A stretch of 64,000 nt of DNA from Pseudomonadota bacterium (GTDB lineage Bacteria > Pseudomonadota > Gammaproteobacteria > Burkholderiales > Rhodocyclaceae). Positions 32,982 through 41,171 of the stretch are shown here, in pieces (position 1 is the first letter of the stretch; every line of letters begins with the position of its first letter). The position numbers were made by a program, and so were the translations under genes. The stretch is taken from contig QQUN01000079.1 in NCBI GenBank assembly GCA_008501585.1, forward strand, positions 62,001 to 126,000, written 5' to 3'. The notes below the pieces were generated by a model, which was not told where the DNA came from, made no database searches, and was given only the letters and a program-made list of their open reading frames with translations.

Positions 32982-34358
32982 ATGGTTTCCAATATCGTCA
33001 CGCGCAGCCTGGAACGGATGCGCAGCATTATTTCCTGGGGCGGCAAGTCCGAGGCGCAGCTCGAAGCCCACGACCTCGACCGCCTGCGCGCGCAGATGCG
33101 CGAGTGCGCTGAAGGCACGGGCGGCGAAGTCTCCACCCGTCAGCGTGCGGCGCGACTCGCCCACACCTACCTGGAGCTGGACGACGACGCCCGCCACGCC
33201 TTCCTGCGCATGATCGCGCTGGAGTTCGGGCCCGATCCCAAGCGTGTCGCACAGGCCCATGCCGCGTATCAGGACAAGGTCGGCACCCCCGAGCAGTGGG
33301 ACGCCGAAGCCCGGCTGCGCGGCGCCATGCGATCGCAGCGCATCCGCATCCTCACCCAGTTCAACGCCATCCCCGCGGGCGTCAAGTTCCTGGTCGACCT
33401 GCGCGCCGATCTGCTGCGCTTCCTCAAGGACGACCCCGAGCTCAAGGCGCTCGACCGCGAACTCGAAGCGCGGCTCAATGCCTGGTTCGATGTCGGCTTT
33501 CTCGAACTGCGCCGCATCACCTGGGAGTCGCCTGCCGCACTGCTCGAAAAACTGGTGCAGTACGAAGCGGTGCACGAGATCCGCTCCTGGAAAGACCTCA
33601 AGAACCGGCTCGACACCGACCGGCGCTGCTACGCCTTCTTCCACCCGCGCATGCCGCTCGAACCGCTGATCTTCGTCGAGGTCGCGCTGGTCGACGACCT
33701 GGCCGACAACGTCCAGAAGCTGCTCGACGAAATGGCGCCGGTGTCCGACAACAGCCGCGCCAACACCGCCATCTTCTATTCGATCAGCAACACCCAGGTG
33801 GGTCTGCGCGGCGTGTCCTTCGGCAACTTCCTGCTCAAGCGGGTGGTCGATGACCTCAAGCGCGACCTGCCCGGCCTCAAGCAGTTCGCCACGCTGTCGC
33901 CGATTCCGCGGCTCAAGGACTGGGTGCGCGCCCATCCCGAGGCGCTGGCCGAGGCCTTCACCGAGGCGGACTGGAAAAAACTCGCGCCGCTGGGCCTCAC
34001 CGGCCCGGACGCCGCCGGCTTCAAGACCCTGCTCGACGACGCCTGCCCGTGGCTGGAGCAGCCCGGCCTGCCGGCGGCGCTGGCCGCCCCGCTGACCCGG
34101 CTGGCGGCGCGCTACCTGAGCCATGCCAAATCACGCGGCGCCCCCTTCGACCCGGTGGCCCGCTTCCATCTGGGCAACGGCGCGCGCATCGAGCGGCTCA
34201 ACTGGATGGGCGACTCCGCCGCCAAGGGTCTGGCCCAGTCCTTCGGCCTGATGGTGAATTACCTCTACGACCCGGACAGTATCGAGGCCAACGTGGAGGC
34301 CTATGTCGCCGAGGGCGCCATCGCCGCCTCCGGGCCGATCAAGCGCCTGGCGAAATAA
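32982..34358 (+). CDS. Malonyl-CoA decarboxylase
   Basis: A 458-residue malonyl-CoA decarboxylase. The N-terminal helical domain runs to about residue 150, and the C-terminal acetyltransferase-like domain includes RRITWESPAALLEKLVQYEAVH, CYAFFHPRMPLEPLIFVEVAL, YSISNTQVGLRGVSFGNFLLKRV and FHLGNGARIERLNWMGD; the Ser-His pair of the active site lies in these blocks. It converts malonyl-CoA to acetyl-CoA and CO2, for malonate use or for keeping malonyl-CoA low. No malonyl-CoA synthetase or transporter is adjacent. It lies 58 bases after lgt. Confidence 0.92.
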   Translation: MVSNIVTRSLERMRSIISWGGKSEAQLEAHDLDRLRAQMRECAEGTGGEVSTRQRAARLAHTYLELDDDARHAFLRMIALEFGPDPKRVAQAHAAYQDKVGTPEQWDAEARLRGAMRSQRIRILTQFNAIPAGVKFLVDLRADLLRFLKDDPELKALDRELEARLNAWFDVGFLELRRITWESPAALLEKLVQYEAVHEIRSWKDLKNRLDTDRRCYAFFHPRMPLEPLIFVEVALVDDLADNVQKLLDEMAPVSDNSRANTAIFYSISNTQVGLRGVSFGNFLLKRVVDDLKRDLPGLKQFATLSPIPRLKDWVRAHPEALAEAFTEADWKKLAPLGLTGPDAAGFKTLLDDACPWLEQPGLPAALAAPLTRLAARYLSHAKSRGAPFDPVARFHLGNGARIERLNWMGDSAAKGLAQSFGLMVNYLYDPDSIEANVEAYVAEGAIAASGPIKRLAK

Positions 34359-34359
34359 T

Positions 34360-34377
34360 GCCGGCCCGCGGGCCGGC
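34360..34377. terminator. Palindromic hairpin between convergent genes
   Basis: The 18-base perfect palindrome GCCGGCCCGCGGGCCGGC lies between the stops of the malonyl-CoA decarboxylase gene and the FAH-family gene. It can fold on either strand and has no T-run. Confidence 0.5.
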
Positions 34378-34391
34378 GCGCCGCCCCACCG

Positions 34392-35090
34392 TCAGACGAT
34401 CGTGATCGACAGCGTGGCCACGCCGGCCACGCCGCCACTGAGCACATCGCCGCGCGCCACCGCGCCCACCCCGGCGGGCGTGCCGGTCATCAGCAAGTCG
34501 CCCGGCTGGAGCTCGAAATAGCGCGACAGGCCGGCCACCGCTTCCGCCACCGACCAGATCATGTCGGACAAGTCTCCCGTCTGACGGCGCTGACCGTTCA
34601 CATCCAGCCAGATCTCGCCCGAGGCCGGATGCCCGGTCTCGCCCGCCGCGCGCAGCGCCGAGATCGGCGCGGCATGGTCGAATGCCTTGCCCACCTCCCA
34701 GCTGCGTCCCTGCGCCTTCATCTGCGCCTGCAGATCTCGCCGCGTCATGTCCAGCCCCACGCCATAGCCCCAGACATGATCGAGCGCGTCGGCCACGGCA
34801 ATATCGCGCCCGCCCCGGCCGATCGCCGCCACCAGCTCGATCTCGTGGTGCAGATCGGCGGTCAGCGTCGGGTAGGGCCACGCCACCGGCGCATCGCCGG
34901 CCACCGCAAAGGCCGCATCGGCCGGCTTGCAGAAGAAGAACGGCGGCTCCCGGTCGGGCGAGCCGCCCATCTCGCGCGCATGGTCGGCATAGTTGCGGCC
35001 AATGCAGTAGATGCGCCGGACCGGAAAGCGGTCAGCGCTGCCGGCGACCGGGAGGCTGGCCTGCTCGGGCGCGGGAATCACGAAAGTCAT
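34392..35090 (-). CDS. Fumarylacetoacetate hydrolase family protein
   Basis: A 232-residue FAH-family hydrolase. Metal ligands appear in LHHEIELVAAIG (E-x-E), and the substrate region includes VWGYGVGLDMTRRDLQ and the end LLMTGTPAGVGAV. The family covers oxaloacetate decarboxylase/acylpyruvase and isomerases of aromatic-ring cleavage pathways; this small single-domain type resembles the acylpyruvase/oxaloacetate decarboxylase group. The ATG at 35090 gives MTFVIPAPEQ; longer frames run into the hemP promoter. It is a single gene, so context gives no pathway. Confidence 0.88.
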   Translation of the reverse strand: MTFVIPAPEQASLPVAGSADRFPVRRIYCIGRNYADHAREMGGSPDREPPFFFCKPADAAFAVAGDAPVAWPYPTLTADLHHEIELVAAIGRGGRDIAVADALDHVWGYGVGLDMTRRDLQAQMKAQGRSWEVGKAFDHAAPISALRAAGETGHPASGEIWLDVNGQRRQTGDLSDMIWSVAEAVAGLSRYFELQPGDLLMTGTPAGVGAVARGDVLSGGVAGVATLSITIV

Positions 35091-35221
35091 GGCGGATCCT
35101 GAAGAAGAAAAATCAAGCCACCGACTATACCTGTCTACCTCGTCACGCTGGCATCCGGCCACATGGCCGGCCATGGTGCACCGCTGCAATAGCGCTTGAC
35201 GGCGTCCGCCGAAAATGCTGA

Positions 35222-35240
35222 AATGCGAATCGTTCTTGTT
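35222..35240. promoter_or_regulatory. Fur-like box and promoter before hemP
   Basis: TGCGAATCGTTCTTG (35224-35238) resembles the Fur core TGAGAATCATTCTCA. A plus-strand promoter TTGACG (35196-35201), 17-base spacer, TGAAAT (35219-35224) runs into it, so a bound Fur would block RNA polymerase. It lies 15 bases upstream of the hemP ATG and heads the iron storage and TonB genes. Confidence 0.6.
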
Positions 35241-35254
35241 TGCATTGCAAAGCC

Positions 35255-35443
35255 ATGACCGCCGATACCCAGCCCGAACGCCCTGTCGCCACCACGCCTC
35301 AGCCCAGCACGGACGCGCGCGGCACGGCCCATATCGCCAGCGAGTCACTGCTCAAGGGGCGCAGCACCGTCACCATCGAGCACAAGGGCGTCAACTACCG
35401 CTTGCAGGAAACCCGCGCAGGCAAGCTGATTCTCACCAAATAG
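35255..35443 (+). CDS. hemP: Hemin uptake protein HemP
   Basis: A 62-residue HemP-family protein. The conserved C-terminal part is SLLKGRSTVTIEHKGVNYRL followed by TRAGKLILTK; the first 30 residues are variable. HemP is a small cytoplasmic protein encoded with haem-uptake genes under Fur control; in Burkholderia it acts as an activator of haem-receptor expression. Here no haem receptor follows, but bfd, bfr and tonB genes do. The ATG at 35255 lies directly downstream of the Fur-like box. Confidence 0.88.
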   Translation: MTADTQPERPVATTPQPSTDARGTAHIASESLLKGRSTVTIEHKGVNYRLQETRAGKLILTK

Positions 35444-35468
35444 GCTATACCGAAGGGAGCCCGCACGC

Positions 35469-35693
35469 ATGTACGTCTGCATCTGCAACGCCGTGACCGA
35501 AAAGGACATTCACCACGCCGCCGCCAACGGGGCGCGGCGCGTGCGCGATCTGCGCACCCTGGGCGTGACCGTCGATTGCGGAAAGTGCGCATGCGCGGCA
35601 AAGTGTTGTCTCGATCAGGCGGTGGCCAGCGCACCCAGCGCTGCCCGACGCCCGAGTTCAACCCCGGCACGACTTCTGGAGGCCTACGCATGA
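35469..35693 (+). CDS. bfd: Bacterioferritin-associated ferredoxin
   Basis: A 74-residue 2Fe-2S protein with the BFD arrangement C4-x-C6 ([10 protein letters not shown]) and C37-x2-C40 (VDCGKC). Bfd docks on bacterioferritin and passes electrons to release stored Fe3+ as Fe2+. Its stop overlaps the bfr start (ATGA), so the two are coupled. AGGGAG precedes the ATG. Extra cysteines at 42, 46 and 47 are unusual. Its position behind a Fur-like box means mobilisation of iron is raised when iron is short. Confidence 0.92.
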   Translation: MYVCICNAVTEKDIHHAAANGARRVRDLRTLGVTVDCGKCACAAKCCLDQAVASAPSAARRPSSTPARLLEAYA

Positions 35694-36175
35694 AAGGCGA
35701 CAAGACCATCATCAAGCTGCTCAACCGCCAGCTCACCCATGAGCTGACGGCCATCAACCAGTACTTCCTGCATGCCCGCATGTACAAGAACTGGGGCCTG
35801 GCCAAGCTGGGCAAGCACGAATACGAAGAATCCATCGAGGAGATGAAGCACGCCGACCTGCTGATCGAGCGCATCCTGTTCCTCGAAGGCCTGCCCAACC
35901 TGCAGAACCTCGGCAAGCTGCTGATCGGCGAGAACGTCCCCGAGTGTCTCAAGGGCGATCTGACGCTCGAGACCACGGCCCGCGGCGACCTCGTCGACGC
36001 GATCGCCCACTGCGAGTCCTGTAAGGACTATGTCTCCCGGGAGCTGTTCGAAGAGATCCTGGAAGACACCGAAGAACACATCGACTACCTCGAGACCCAG
36101 CTTGAACTGATCGACAAGGTCACCCTGCCCAACTACCTGCAGTCCCAGATGGAACCGGGTCACTCGGCCAGCTGA
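35690..36175 (+). CDS. bfr: Bacterioferritin
   Basis: A 161-residue ferritin-like haem protein. Diiron ligands Glu18, Glu51 and His54 and the haem ligand Met52 (EEMKH) are present at the expected numbers, and further ligands fall in ETTARGDL and [11 protein letters not shown]. It stores iron in a 24-subunit shell. The start at 35690 overlaps the bfd stop. It is unusual for a storage protein to follow a Fur-like box together with hemP, though coupling to Bfd explains it. Confidence 0.95.
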   Translation: MKGDKTIIKLLNRQLTHELTAINQYFLHARMYKNWGLAKLGKHEYEESIEEMKHADLLIERILFLEGLPNLQNLGKLLIGENVPECLKGDLTLETTARGDLVDAIAHCESCKDYVSRELFEEILEDTEEHIDYLETQLELIDKVTLPNYLQSQMEPGHSAS

Positions 36176-36267
36176 CCACCACAGACTCACCCCGGGCGCC
36201 CACGCGGCGCCCCGCCAGCCAGTTCCTGCGGGACCAGCCAGCCACAACGATTTGCCTGGAGACCCGT

Positions 36268-36390
36268 ATGAACACGCTGCGCCGCCTTTCCTCCCACGCC
36301 CTGCGCGGATGGGGTACCTGCGCCATCCTTCTGGTCGTGGGCATTGCACTCGACGCCCTCATCGCCGCCAGCCTGGGCACGCCTGTCTGA
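36268..36390 (+). CDS. 40-residue membrane peptide upstream of tonB
   Basis: A short frame with a basic start (MNTLRRLSSHALRGWG) and one hydrophobic helix (residues 18-38). TGGAG sits eight bases before the ATG. It lies in the bfr-tonB gap, too short for usual gene finders. No family is recognised. The basic-then-hydrophobic layout is that of a small inner-membrane protein, which might associate with the TonB-ExbBD motor. Confidence 0.5.
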   Translation: MNTLRRLSSHALRGWGTCAILLVVGIALDALIAASLGTPV

Positions 36391-36465
36391 TTCATGAATT
36401 TCAGTACGACCCTGCGACCGGGTGTCGCGCTCAGCCCCACGCCTCGCGCGGTAAAATGTGAGCCC

Positions 36466-37242
36466 ATGCTTGCCAGCCCCGAATTTCTCGCGCCGCCCGC
36501 CACCACGCCGCGCCGCGCCAAGCCGCGCGCGCAGGCGGGTCTGCGCTTGGCAGCCGTCGTCGCGGCGCACGCCGGGGCACTGGCCCTCGTCGCCAGCCAG
36601 AGCAGTACCCCCGTCGAGTCTCCGGTCACCACCATCCAGGTGGCGCTGATCGCCCCGCCGGCCCCAACCCCGGTCGCCCCCCCCGAGCCGGCGCCGGTGG
36701 TGCAGCCGCCCAAACCGCCCGAACCCAAGCCGATGGTCAAGCCGCCCGCACCGCCCAAGCCGGTGACGGTCCGCAAACCCACCCCCAAGCCGACGCCGAA
36801 GCCCGCACCCGCCCCCTCCCCGACCGCCATCAGCGAACCCAAGGAGGCGCCGCCGCCGCCCGTTGACAGCACCCCCGCGGAAGCACCGGCGGAGGCCGCA
36901 CCCAGCGCCCCGCCAAAAGCCGCGCCGGGCCCGGTCGCCGCAGCACCGGAGCCGATCATCGCGGCACGCTTCGACGCCGCCTACCTGAACAACCCGAGCC
37001 CCCGCTACCCCCGCCTGTCGCGCCGCGTCGGCGAGCAGGGCAAGGTCCTGCTGCGCGTTCTGGTGAGCGAGAGCGGTGCCGCCAGCGAAGTCAAACTGCA
37101 TCAGTCCTCGGGCCACAACCGCCTGGACGAAGCGGCGCGCAGCGCTGTCAGCCGATGGACCTTCGAACCCGCCCGCCAGGGCGACCGGCCGATCGCCAAC
37201 TGGGTGATCGTGCCGATTGAATTCAAACTGGAGAACTCCTGA
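36466..37242 (+). CDS. tonB: TonB energy-transducing protein
   Basis: A TonB protein of about 258 residues from the ATG at 36466, or 282 from an in-frame ATG at 36394. It has one N-terminal membrane helix (LRLAAVVAAHAGALALVA), a long Pro/Lys/Glu-rich spacer with PKP and PEP repeats, and the C-terminal domain RYPRLSRRVGEQGKVLLRVLVSE ending in WVIVPIEFKLENS. It passes proton-motive force from ExbBD to outer-membrane receptors. I prefer the shorter start because it leaves a normal 20-residue cytoplasmic lead. It is followed by exbB after two bases. Confidence 0.88.
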   Translation: MLASPEFLAPPATTPRRAKPRAQAGLRLAAVVAAHAGALALVASQSSTPVESPVTTIQVALIAPPAPTPVAPPEPAPVVQPPKPPEPKPMVKPPAPPKPVTVRKPTPKPTPKPAPAPSPTAISEPKEAPPPPVDSTPAEAPAEAAPSAPPKAAPGPVAAAPEPIIAARFDAAYLNNPSPRYPRLSRRVGEQGKVLLRVLVSESGAASEVKLHQSSGHNRLDEAARSAVSRWTFEPARQGDRPIANWVIVPIEFKLENS

Positions 37243-37244
37243 AC

Positions 37245-38000
37245 ATGGACACCCCCAACGCCTTCGGCCTGAGCGAACTCTGGGCCCAAGCCGACCTCAT
37301 CATCCAGAGCGTCGCCATCCTGCTCATCGGCATGTCGGTGGCCAGTTGGTACCTCATCCTCAGCAAGGGGTTGCGCCTGTTGTCCACCCGTCGCCACGGC
37401 GATGTGGTCGAGCAGTTCTGGCAGGCCGCGTCGCTGGACGAAGGCCTGCGCCTGCTCACCACCCGGGCGCCTGACGCCCCCTGCGAACGTCTCGCCCACC
37501 AGGCGGCGGCCGCTCACCTGCACTGCACCCGGCATGCCGCCAACACACTCGGCGGCACGCTCGATGCCGGCGAGTTCGTCACCCGCGCCCTGCGCCGCTC
37601 CATCGCCGACGCCACCGCCCGCCTCGAAAGCGGCCTGACCGTCCTTGCCTCGATCGGCTCGACCGCCCCCTTTGTCGGCCTGTTCGGTACCGTGTGGGGC
37701 ATTTACCACGCGCTGACCAGCATCAGCGCCAGCGGCATGGCCTCCATCGACAAAGTGGCCGGTCCGGTCGGCGAAGCCCTGATCATGACCGCCGTCGGCC
37801 TGTTCGTCGCCATCCCGGCGGTGCTCGCCTACAACGGATTCAACCGCGCCAACCGGGTCGAACTGTCCGAACTCGACGGCTTCGCCCACGACCTGCATGC
37901 CTACTTCACCACCGGCGCCCGGGTCGACCTCGCCTCGCCAGCGGCCGAGCGCCGCACGCCGGCCGCCCAGCCGGTGCGCCCGGCCACCGGAGTGGCATGA
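37245..38000 (+). CDS. exbB: ExbB proton-channel subunit
   Basis: A 251-residue MotA/TolQ/ExbB-family protein with three membrane helices: IIQSVAILLIGMSVASWYLILS near the N-terminus, then SIGSTAPFVGLFGTVWGIYHAL and EALIMTAVGLFVAIPAVLAYN. With ExbD it forms the motor that energises TonB. The C-terminal 30 residues are proline- and alanine-rich. It overlaps exbD by four bases (ATGA). Confidence 0.95.
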   Translation: MDTPNAFGLSELWAQADLIIQSVAILLIGMSVASWYLILSKGLRLLSTRRHGDVVEQFWQAASLDEGLRLLTTRAPDAPCERLAHQAAAAHLHCTRHAANTLGGTLDAGEFVTRALRRSIADATARLESGLTVLASIGSTAPFVGLFGTVWGIYHALTSISASGMASIDKVAGPVGEALIMTAVGLFVAIPAVLAYNGFNRANRVELSELDGFAHDLHAYFTTGARVDLASPAAERRTPAAQPVRPATGVA

Positions 38001-38419
38001 TGGCCTTCGGCGGATTCGACAACACGGGCAGCAACGCCCCGATGAGCGAGATCAACACCACGCCGCTGGTCGACGTGATGCTGGTGCTGCTGATCATCTT
38101 CATGATCACCGCGCCCCTGCTCACCCACTCGGTCAAGATCGACCTGCCCACCGCCAGCAGCGCGCCGACAGTGGAGACGCCCGACGCCATCACCCTCTCG
38201 CTCGACGCCGCCGGCGCGCTGTTCTGGAACAACGAACCGATGCCCAAGGAAGCCCTGGCGCCCCGCATGGCCGACATCGCCGCGCAGGAGCCGCAGCCTG
38301 AAGTCCACCTGCGGGCCGACAAGGAAACGCGCTACGAAGCCATCGCCGAGTTGATGGCAGCCGCGCGCGTGGCCGGGGTGCAGAAGCTGGGCTTCGTGAC
38401 GCTCCCCGCCTCCGAGTAA
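37997..38419 (+). CDS. exbD: ExbD proton-channel subunit
   Basis: A 140-residue ExbD/TolR-family protein with one membrane helix, PLVDVMLVLLIIFMITAPLL, in which the Asp near residue 26 is the proton-carrying residue, and a periplasmic domain ending EAIAELMAAARVAGVQKLGFVT. It starts inside the exbB stop. GC-rich hairpins follow the stop (about 38427-38490) and may terminate the tonB-exbBD unit. Confidence 0.95.
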   Translation: MMAFGGFDNTGSNAPMSEINTTPLVDVMLVLLIIFMITAPLLTHSVKIDLPTASSAPTVETPDAITLSLDAAGALFWNNEPMPKEALAPRMADIAAQEPQPEVHLRADKETRYEAIAELMAAARVAGVQKLGFVTLPASE

Positions 38420-38560
38420 ATCCGACCCCCGCCCTGCGGGGGCCGCTCCGCAGCCCCGCCCACCGCCGGCCCTCGCCGGCGGTCTCGCCCCCGCAACATC
38501 GCAGCACGCGCCACGGCCGCCGTGACGTGCCACCGCTTCACGGTCCGCCGTGCGCACCCC

Positions 38561-38658
38561 ACCTTTCGTGGCACACCTTCCGCGACGCAGCTTCCGCGAC
38601 GCACCCTCCGTGATTCACCCTCCGCGGTCCGCCTTCCGCCACGCTTTCTCCGCATTGT
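38561..38658. repeat. Seven imperfect 14-base tandem repeats between exbD and ftrA
   Basis: The unit ACCTTCCGCGACGC recurs with a strict 14-base period (38561, 38575, 38589, 38603, 38617, 38631, 38645), with changes mainly in the last five bases; CTTCCGC is the most constant part. The 324-base spacer between exbD and ftrA contains no gene: hairpins first, then this array, then the Fur-like box. Because 14 is not a multiple of three, it is not a coding repeat. Confidence 0.65.
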
Positions 38659-38680
38659 CCCAATTTTTTTGATTCTAAGC

Positions 38681-38700
38681 AATGCGAGTGATTCTCATTT
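38681..38700. promoter_or_regulatory. Fur-like box before ftrA
   Basis: AATGCGAGTGATTCTCATTT contains TGCGAGTGATTCTCA (38683-38697), a close match to the Fur core TGAGAATCATTCTCA. A possible -10 TATCAT lies at 38705-38710. It is 44 bases upstream of the ftrA ATG and would give iron repression of the ferrous-iron importer. Confidence 0.65.
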
Positions 38701-38743
38701 GCGCTATCATTGCCGCACCTTTTGAACTTTTGGAGCTGATTCA

Positions 38744-39283
38744 ATGTCGTTTGCCCGCCACGCCATCGCCCTCGCACTGCTCGCCGCCCCCTTGAGCAGC
38801 CAGGCACTCGAATACCCCATCGGCACCCCGCAGCACCTGCACGGCATGGAGATCGCCGCCGTTTATCTGCAGCCGGTGGAGATGGAGCCGGCCGGCATGA
38901 TGACGCCCGCCGCCCAGAGCGATGTGCACATGGAGGCCGACATCCGTGCCCTGGCCAGCAACCCCAACGGCTTTGCCGAAGGCGACTGGATCCCCTACCT
39001 GGTCATCAACTACGAGATCAGCAAAAAGGGCAGCACCGAAGTGCTCAAGGGCGACTTCATGCCCATGGTCGCCAGCGACGGCCCGCACTATGGCAACAAC
39101 ATCAAGCTGATGGGCCCGGGCAAGTACACCGTCAAGTACAACATTGCCCCACCGACCGCCAACGCCCACGCCCACTTCGGCCGCCACACCGACCGCGAAA
39201 CCGGCGTGCGTCCGTGGTTCGCGCCCTTCACCGTCGAGTACGAATTCACCTACGCCGGCATCGGCAAGAAAGGGGGCTATTGA
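38744..39283 (+). CDS. ftrA: P19/FtrA-type periplasmic iron-binding protein
   Basis: A 179-residue secreted protein of the P19/Tp34 family (FtrA of Bordetella/Brucella). It has a signal peptide (about 21 residues, SSQALEYPIG), then conserved YPIGTPQHLHGMEIAAVYL, VHMEADIRAL, and YEISKKGSTEVLKGDFMPMVASDGPHYGNN. The Met and His residues in these blocks bind copper and iron. It collects iron for the FtrC permease in an acid-favoured ferrous uptake system. Its stop shares a base with the next start. Confidence 0.92.
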   Translation: MSFARHAIALALLAAPLSSQALEYPIGTPQHLHGMEIAAVYLQPVEMEPAGMMTPAAQSDVHMEADIRALASNPNGFAEGDWIPYLVINYEISKKGSTEVLKGDFMPMVASDGPHYGNNIKLMGPGKYTVKYNIAPPTANAHAHFGRHTDRETGVRPWFAPFTVEYEFTYAGIGKKGGY

Positions 39284-40764
39284 TGCAGCGTTTCGCCCTG
39301 CCCCTGAGCGCGGCTGCGCTCACCGTGCTGGTCGGCATCACGCCGGCGCAGGCGGCCGACGATCCCGGCCTGCGCGCCATCGTCAAGCAACTCGCCGAGC
39401 GCATCGCCAAACTCGAGGCGCGCAACGCCAGCCTTGAAGGCCAGCTCAAGCAAGCGAGCAAACCGGCCGACCTCGAAGCCCGCGTCAAGACCCTGGAAGC
39501 GGAGAACCGCGCCCTGGCCACCGCGCTCGACAGTGATCGCATCAGCGACACCGAGCCGGCCCTGGCCACCCGCCTGAAAGCGGTAGAGCAAAAGGCGGTC
39601 GCCACCGGCCCGGCCAATGCCCTGGCCGAAGCGCTTGATGGCATCTCGGCCGAAGTCAGCGTCGGCGCCGTGGCGCAGCATCTGTCCAAGGACGGGCGCA
39701 CCGACGGCAAGAGCGAGACCGTGCTCGGCTGGCGTGGCGATGTCGGCCTCACCCTGCCGGGCGGCCGGATCGGCGAGGGCGAAGGCCAGTTCTTCTTCCA
39801 GGCCCGTTTTGGCCAGGATGGCAGCCACAGCGACACCCGCCCCTTCTTCACCGGCGCCACCAACAGCATGGGCTTCGAACAGGAGAGCGTGCCGAGCGAG
39901 AACACCAATGCGGTGCTCGCCCAGGCCTGGTACCAGCTCGACACCCCGATTGGCGCCAGCCAGCTCGACGGCGCACCGGCGCGCGTGGAATTCACCATCG
40001 GCAAGATGGATCCGTTCGTGTTCTTCGACCAGAACGGCGCGGCGGACGACGAATCGAGCCGCTTCCTCAACAACGTGTTCGTGCACAACCCGCTGCTCGA
40101 CTCCGGTGGCCAGGTCGGCGCCGACAGCTACGGCTTCACACCGGGCGTGCGCCTCGCCTATGTCAGCGAGCAGAACGGCTGGGGTGCCGCCATCGGCCTG
40201 TTCGGCGCGGGCGATTCGAGCACCTTCGGCAAGAGCTTCACCCAGCCGTTCGTGATCGCCCAGCTCGAGAAGACCGTGCGCGCCTTCGGCGGTTTCGACG
40301 GCACCTATCGTGTCTATGCCTGGAACAACCCGCAAGCCGAGGGTTACGACGGCGAGGAACGCGCCCACGCCGGCTGGGGCATCAGTGCCGACCAGCAGGT
40401 GAGCGAGTCGCTGACCCTGTTCACCCGCTACGGCCACGGCATGCACGGCCGCGCCACCTTCGACCGCGCCCTCACCGTCGGCGGCGAGCTGACCGGCAAC
40501 GCGTGGAAGCGCGGCAACGACGGCCTCGGCTTTGCCTGGGCCTGGCTGCGCAGTTCGAAAGGCTTCCGCGCCAACTCGGCCGGGCTGACCGACTGGGGCT
40601 ATGACGCCAGCGGCGCCGAGCAGGTGGCGGAAATCTACTATCGCTACCAACTCAACGAACATCTCGCCCTCACGCCGGATCTGCAGTTCATCCGTCGCGC
40701 CGGCGCCGATGGCAGCGCCGACCTGGTGACCGCCGCAGGTGTTCGCGCCCTGTATGCCTTCTAA
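39283..40764 (+). CDS. Outer-membrane porin with N-terminal coiled coil, in ftr operon
   Basis: A 493-residue protein with a signal peptide ending TPAQA, a coiled-coil stretch of about 90 residues (LRAIVKQLAERIAKLEARN onward, heptads of Leu/Ala) and a beta-barrel of about 350 residues with alternating aromatic strands, ending in the aromatic RALYAF typical of outer-membrane insertion. It resembles OprB-type carbohydrate porins and trimeric coiled-coil porins, but the family is not certain. It is coupled to ftrA by TGATG. A porin inside an ftrABCD operon is not the usual layout and suggests outer-membrane iron entry. Confidence 0.75.
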   Translation: MQRFALPLSAAALTVLVGITPAQAADDPGLRAIVKQLAERIAKLEARNASLEGQLKQASKPADLEARVKTLEAENRALATALDSDRISDTEPALATRLKAVEQKAVATGPANALAEALDGISAEVSVGAVAQHLSKDGRTDGKSETVLGWRGDVGLTLPGGRIGEGEGQFFFQARFGQDGSHSDTRPFFTGATNSMGFEQESVPSENTNAVLAQAWYQLDTPIGASQLDGAPARVEFTIGKMDPFVFFDQNGAADDESSRFLNNVFVHNPLLDSGGQVGADSYGFTPGVRLAYVSEQNGWGAAIGLFGAGDSSTFGKSFTQPFVIAQLEKTVRAFGGFDGTYRVYAWNNPQAEGYDGEERAHAGWGISADQQVSESLTLFTRYGHGMHGRATFDRALTVGGELTGNAWKRGNDGLGFAWAWLRSSKGFRANSAGLTDWGYDASGAEQVAEIYYRYQLNEHLALTPDLQFIRRAGADGSADLVTAAGVRALYAF

Positions 40765-40781
40765 CACCGCAGCTTGAAGCC

Positions 40782-40809
40782 AGCCCCGTCGCCCTCCCGC
40801 GACGGGGCT
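40782..40809 (+). terminator. Hairpin between porin gene and ftrB
   Basis: A 10-base-pair stem (AGCCCCGTCG with CGACGGGGCT) and an eight-base loop lie within the operon, 18 bases after the porin stop. There is no proper T-run, so it is likely an attenuator or a 3' protector for the ftrA-porin part of the message. Confidence 0.45.
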
Positions 40810-40830
40810 GAACCGTTTCTGGAGCCCGTC

Positions 40831-41157
40831 ATGCGTCGTACCGCCCTCACCCTCTGTCTGACCGCCCTCGCCAGCACCGCCGCGTGGGCCGACAAGCCCA
40901 CGTTCACGCTCATCGCCGAGAACGGCCGCTTCACGCCCGAAGTGGTCGAGGTCCCGGCCAACACCCGCTTCCGGCTGGAAATCACCAACAAGAACGCCGG
41001 CCCGGAGGAATTCGAAAGCCTCGAACTGCGCAAGGAAACCGTGCTGGCCCCCGGCGTGACCCGCAGCATCGTCTTCGCGCCGCTCAAGCCGGGCCGCTAT
41101 CCCTTCTTCGGCGAGTTCCACCCCGACACGGCCAAGGGCGAAATCGTCGCCAAGTAA
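40831..41157 (+). CDS. ftrB: FtrB cupredoxin-like periplasmic protein
   Basis: A 108-residue secreted cupredoxin-fold protein. It has a signal peptide of about 20 residues (ALASTAAWA), then FTLIAENGRFTPEVVEVPANTRFRLEITNKN and a C-terminal GRYPFFGEFHPDTAKGEIVAK. It resembles the small cupredoxin domain of EfeO and FtrB, thought to oxidise or hold Fe2+ next to the permease. Only one His and no Cys are seen in the copper-site region, so classical type 1 copper binding is doubtful. It is followed by ftrC after 14 bases with AAGGAGG. Confidence 0.85.
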   Translation: MRRTALTLCLTALASTAAWADKPTFTLIAENGRFTPEVVEVPANTRFRLEITNKNAGPEEFESLELRKETVLAPGVTRSIVFAPLKPGRYPFFGEFHPDTAKGEIVAK

Positions 41158-41171
41158 GGAGGCATGCGCAC

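Noticed and set aside
38561-38658. Tandem repeat as a coding repeat protein
   Set aside because: The 14-base period shifts the frame at each copy and no frame through it has a start, ribosome site or plausible protein.
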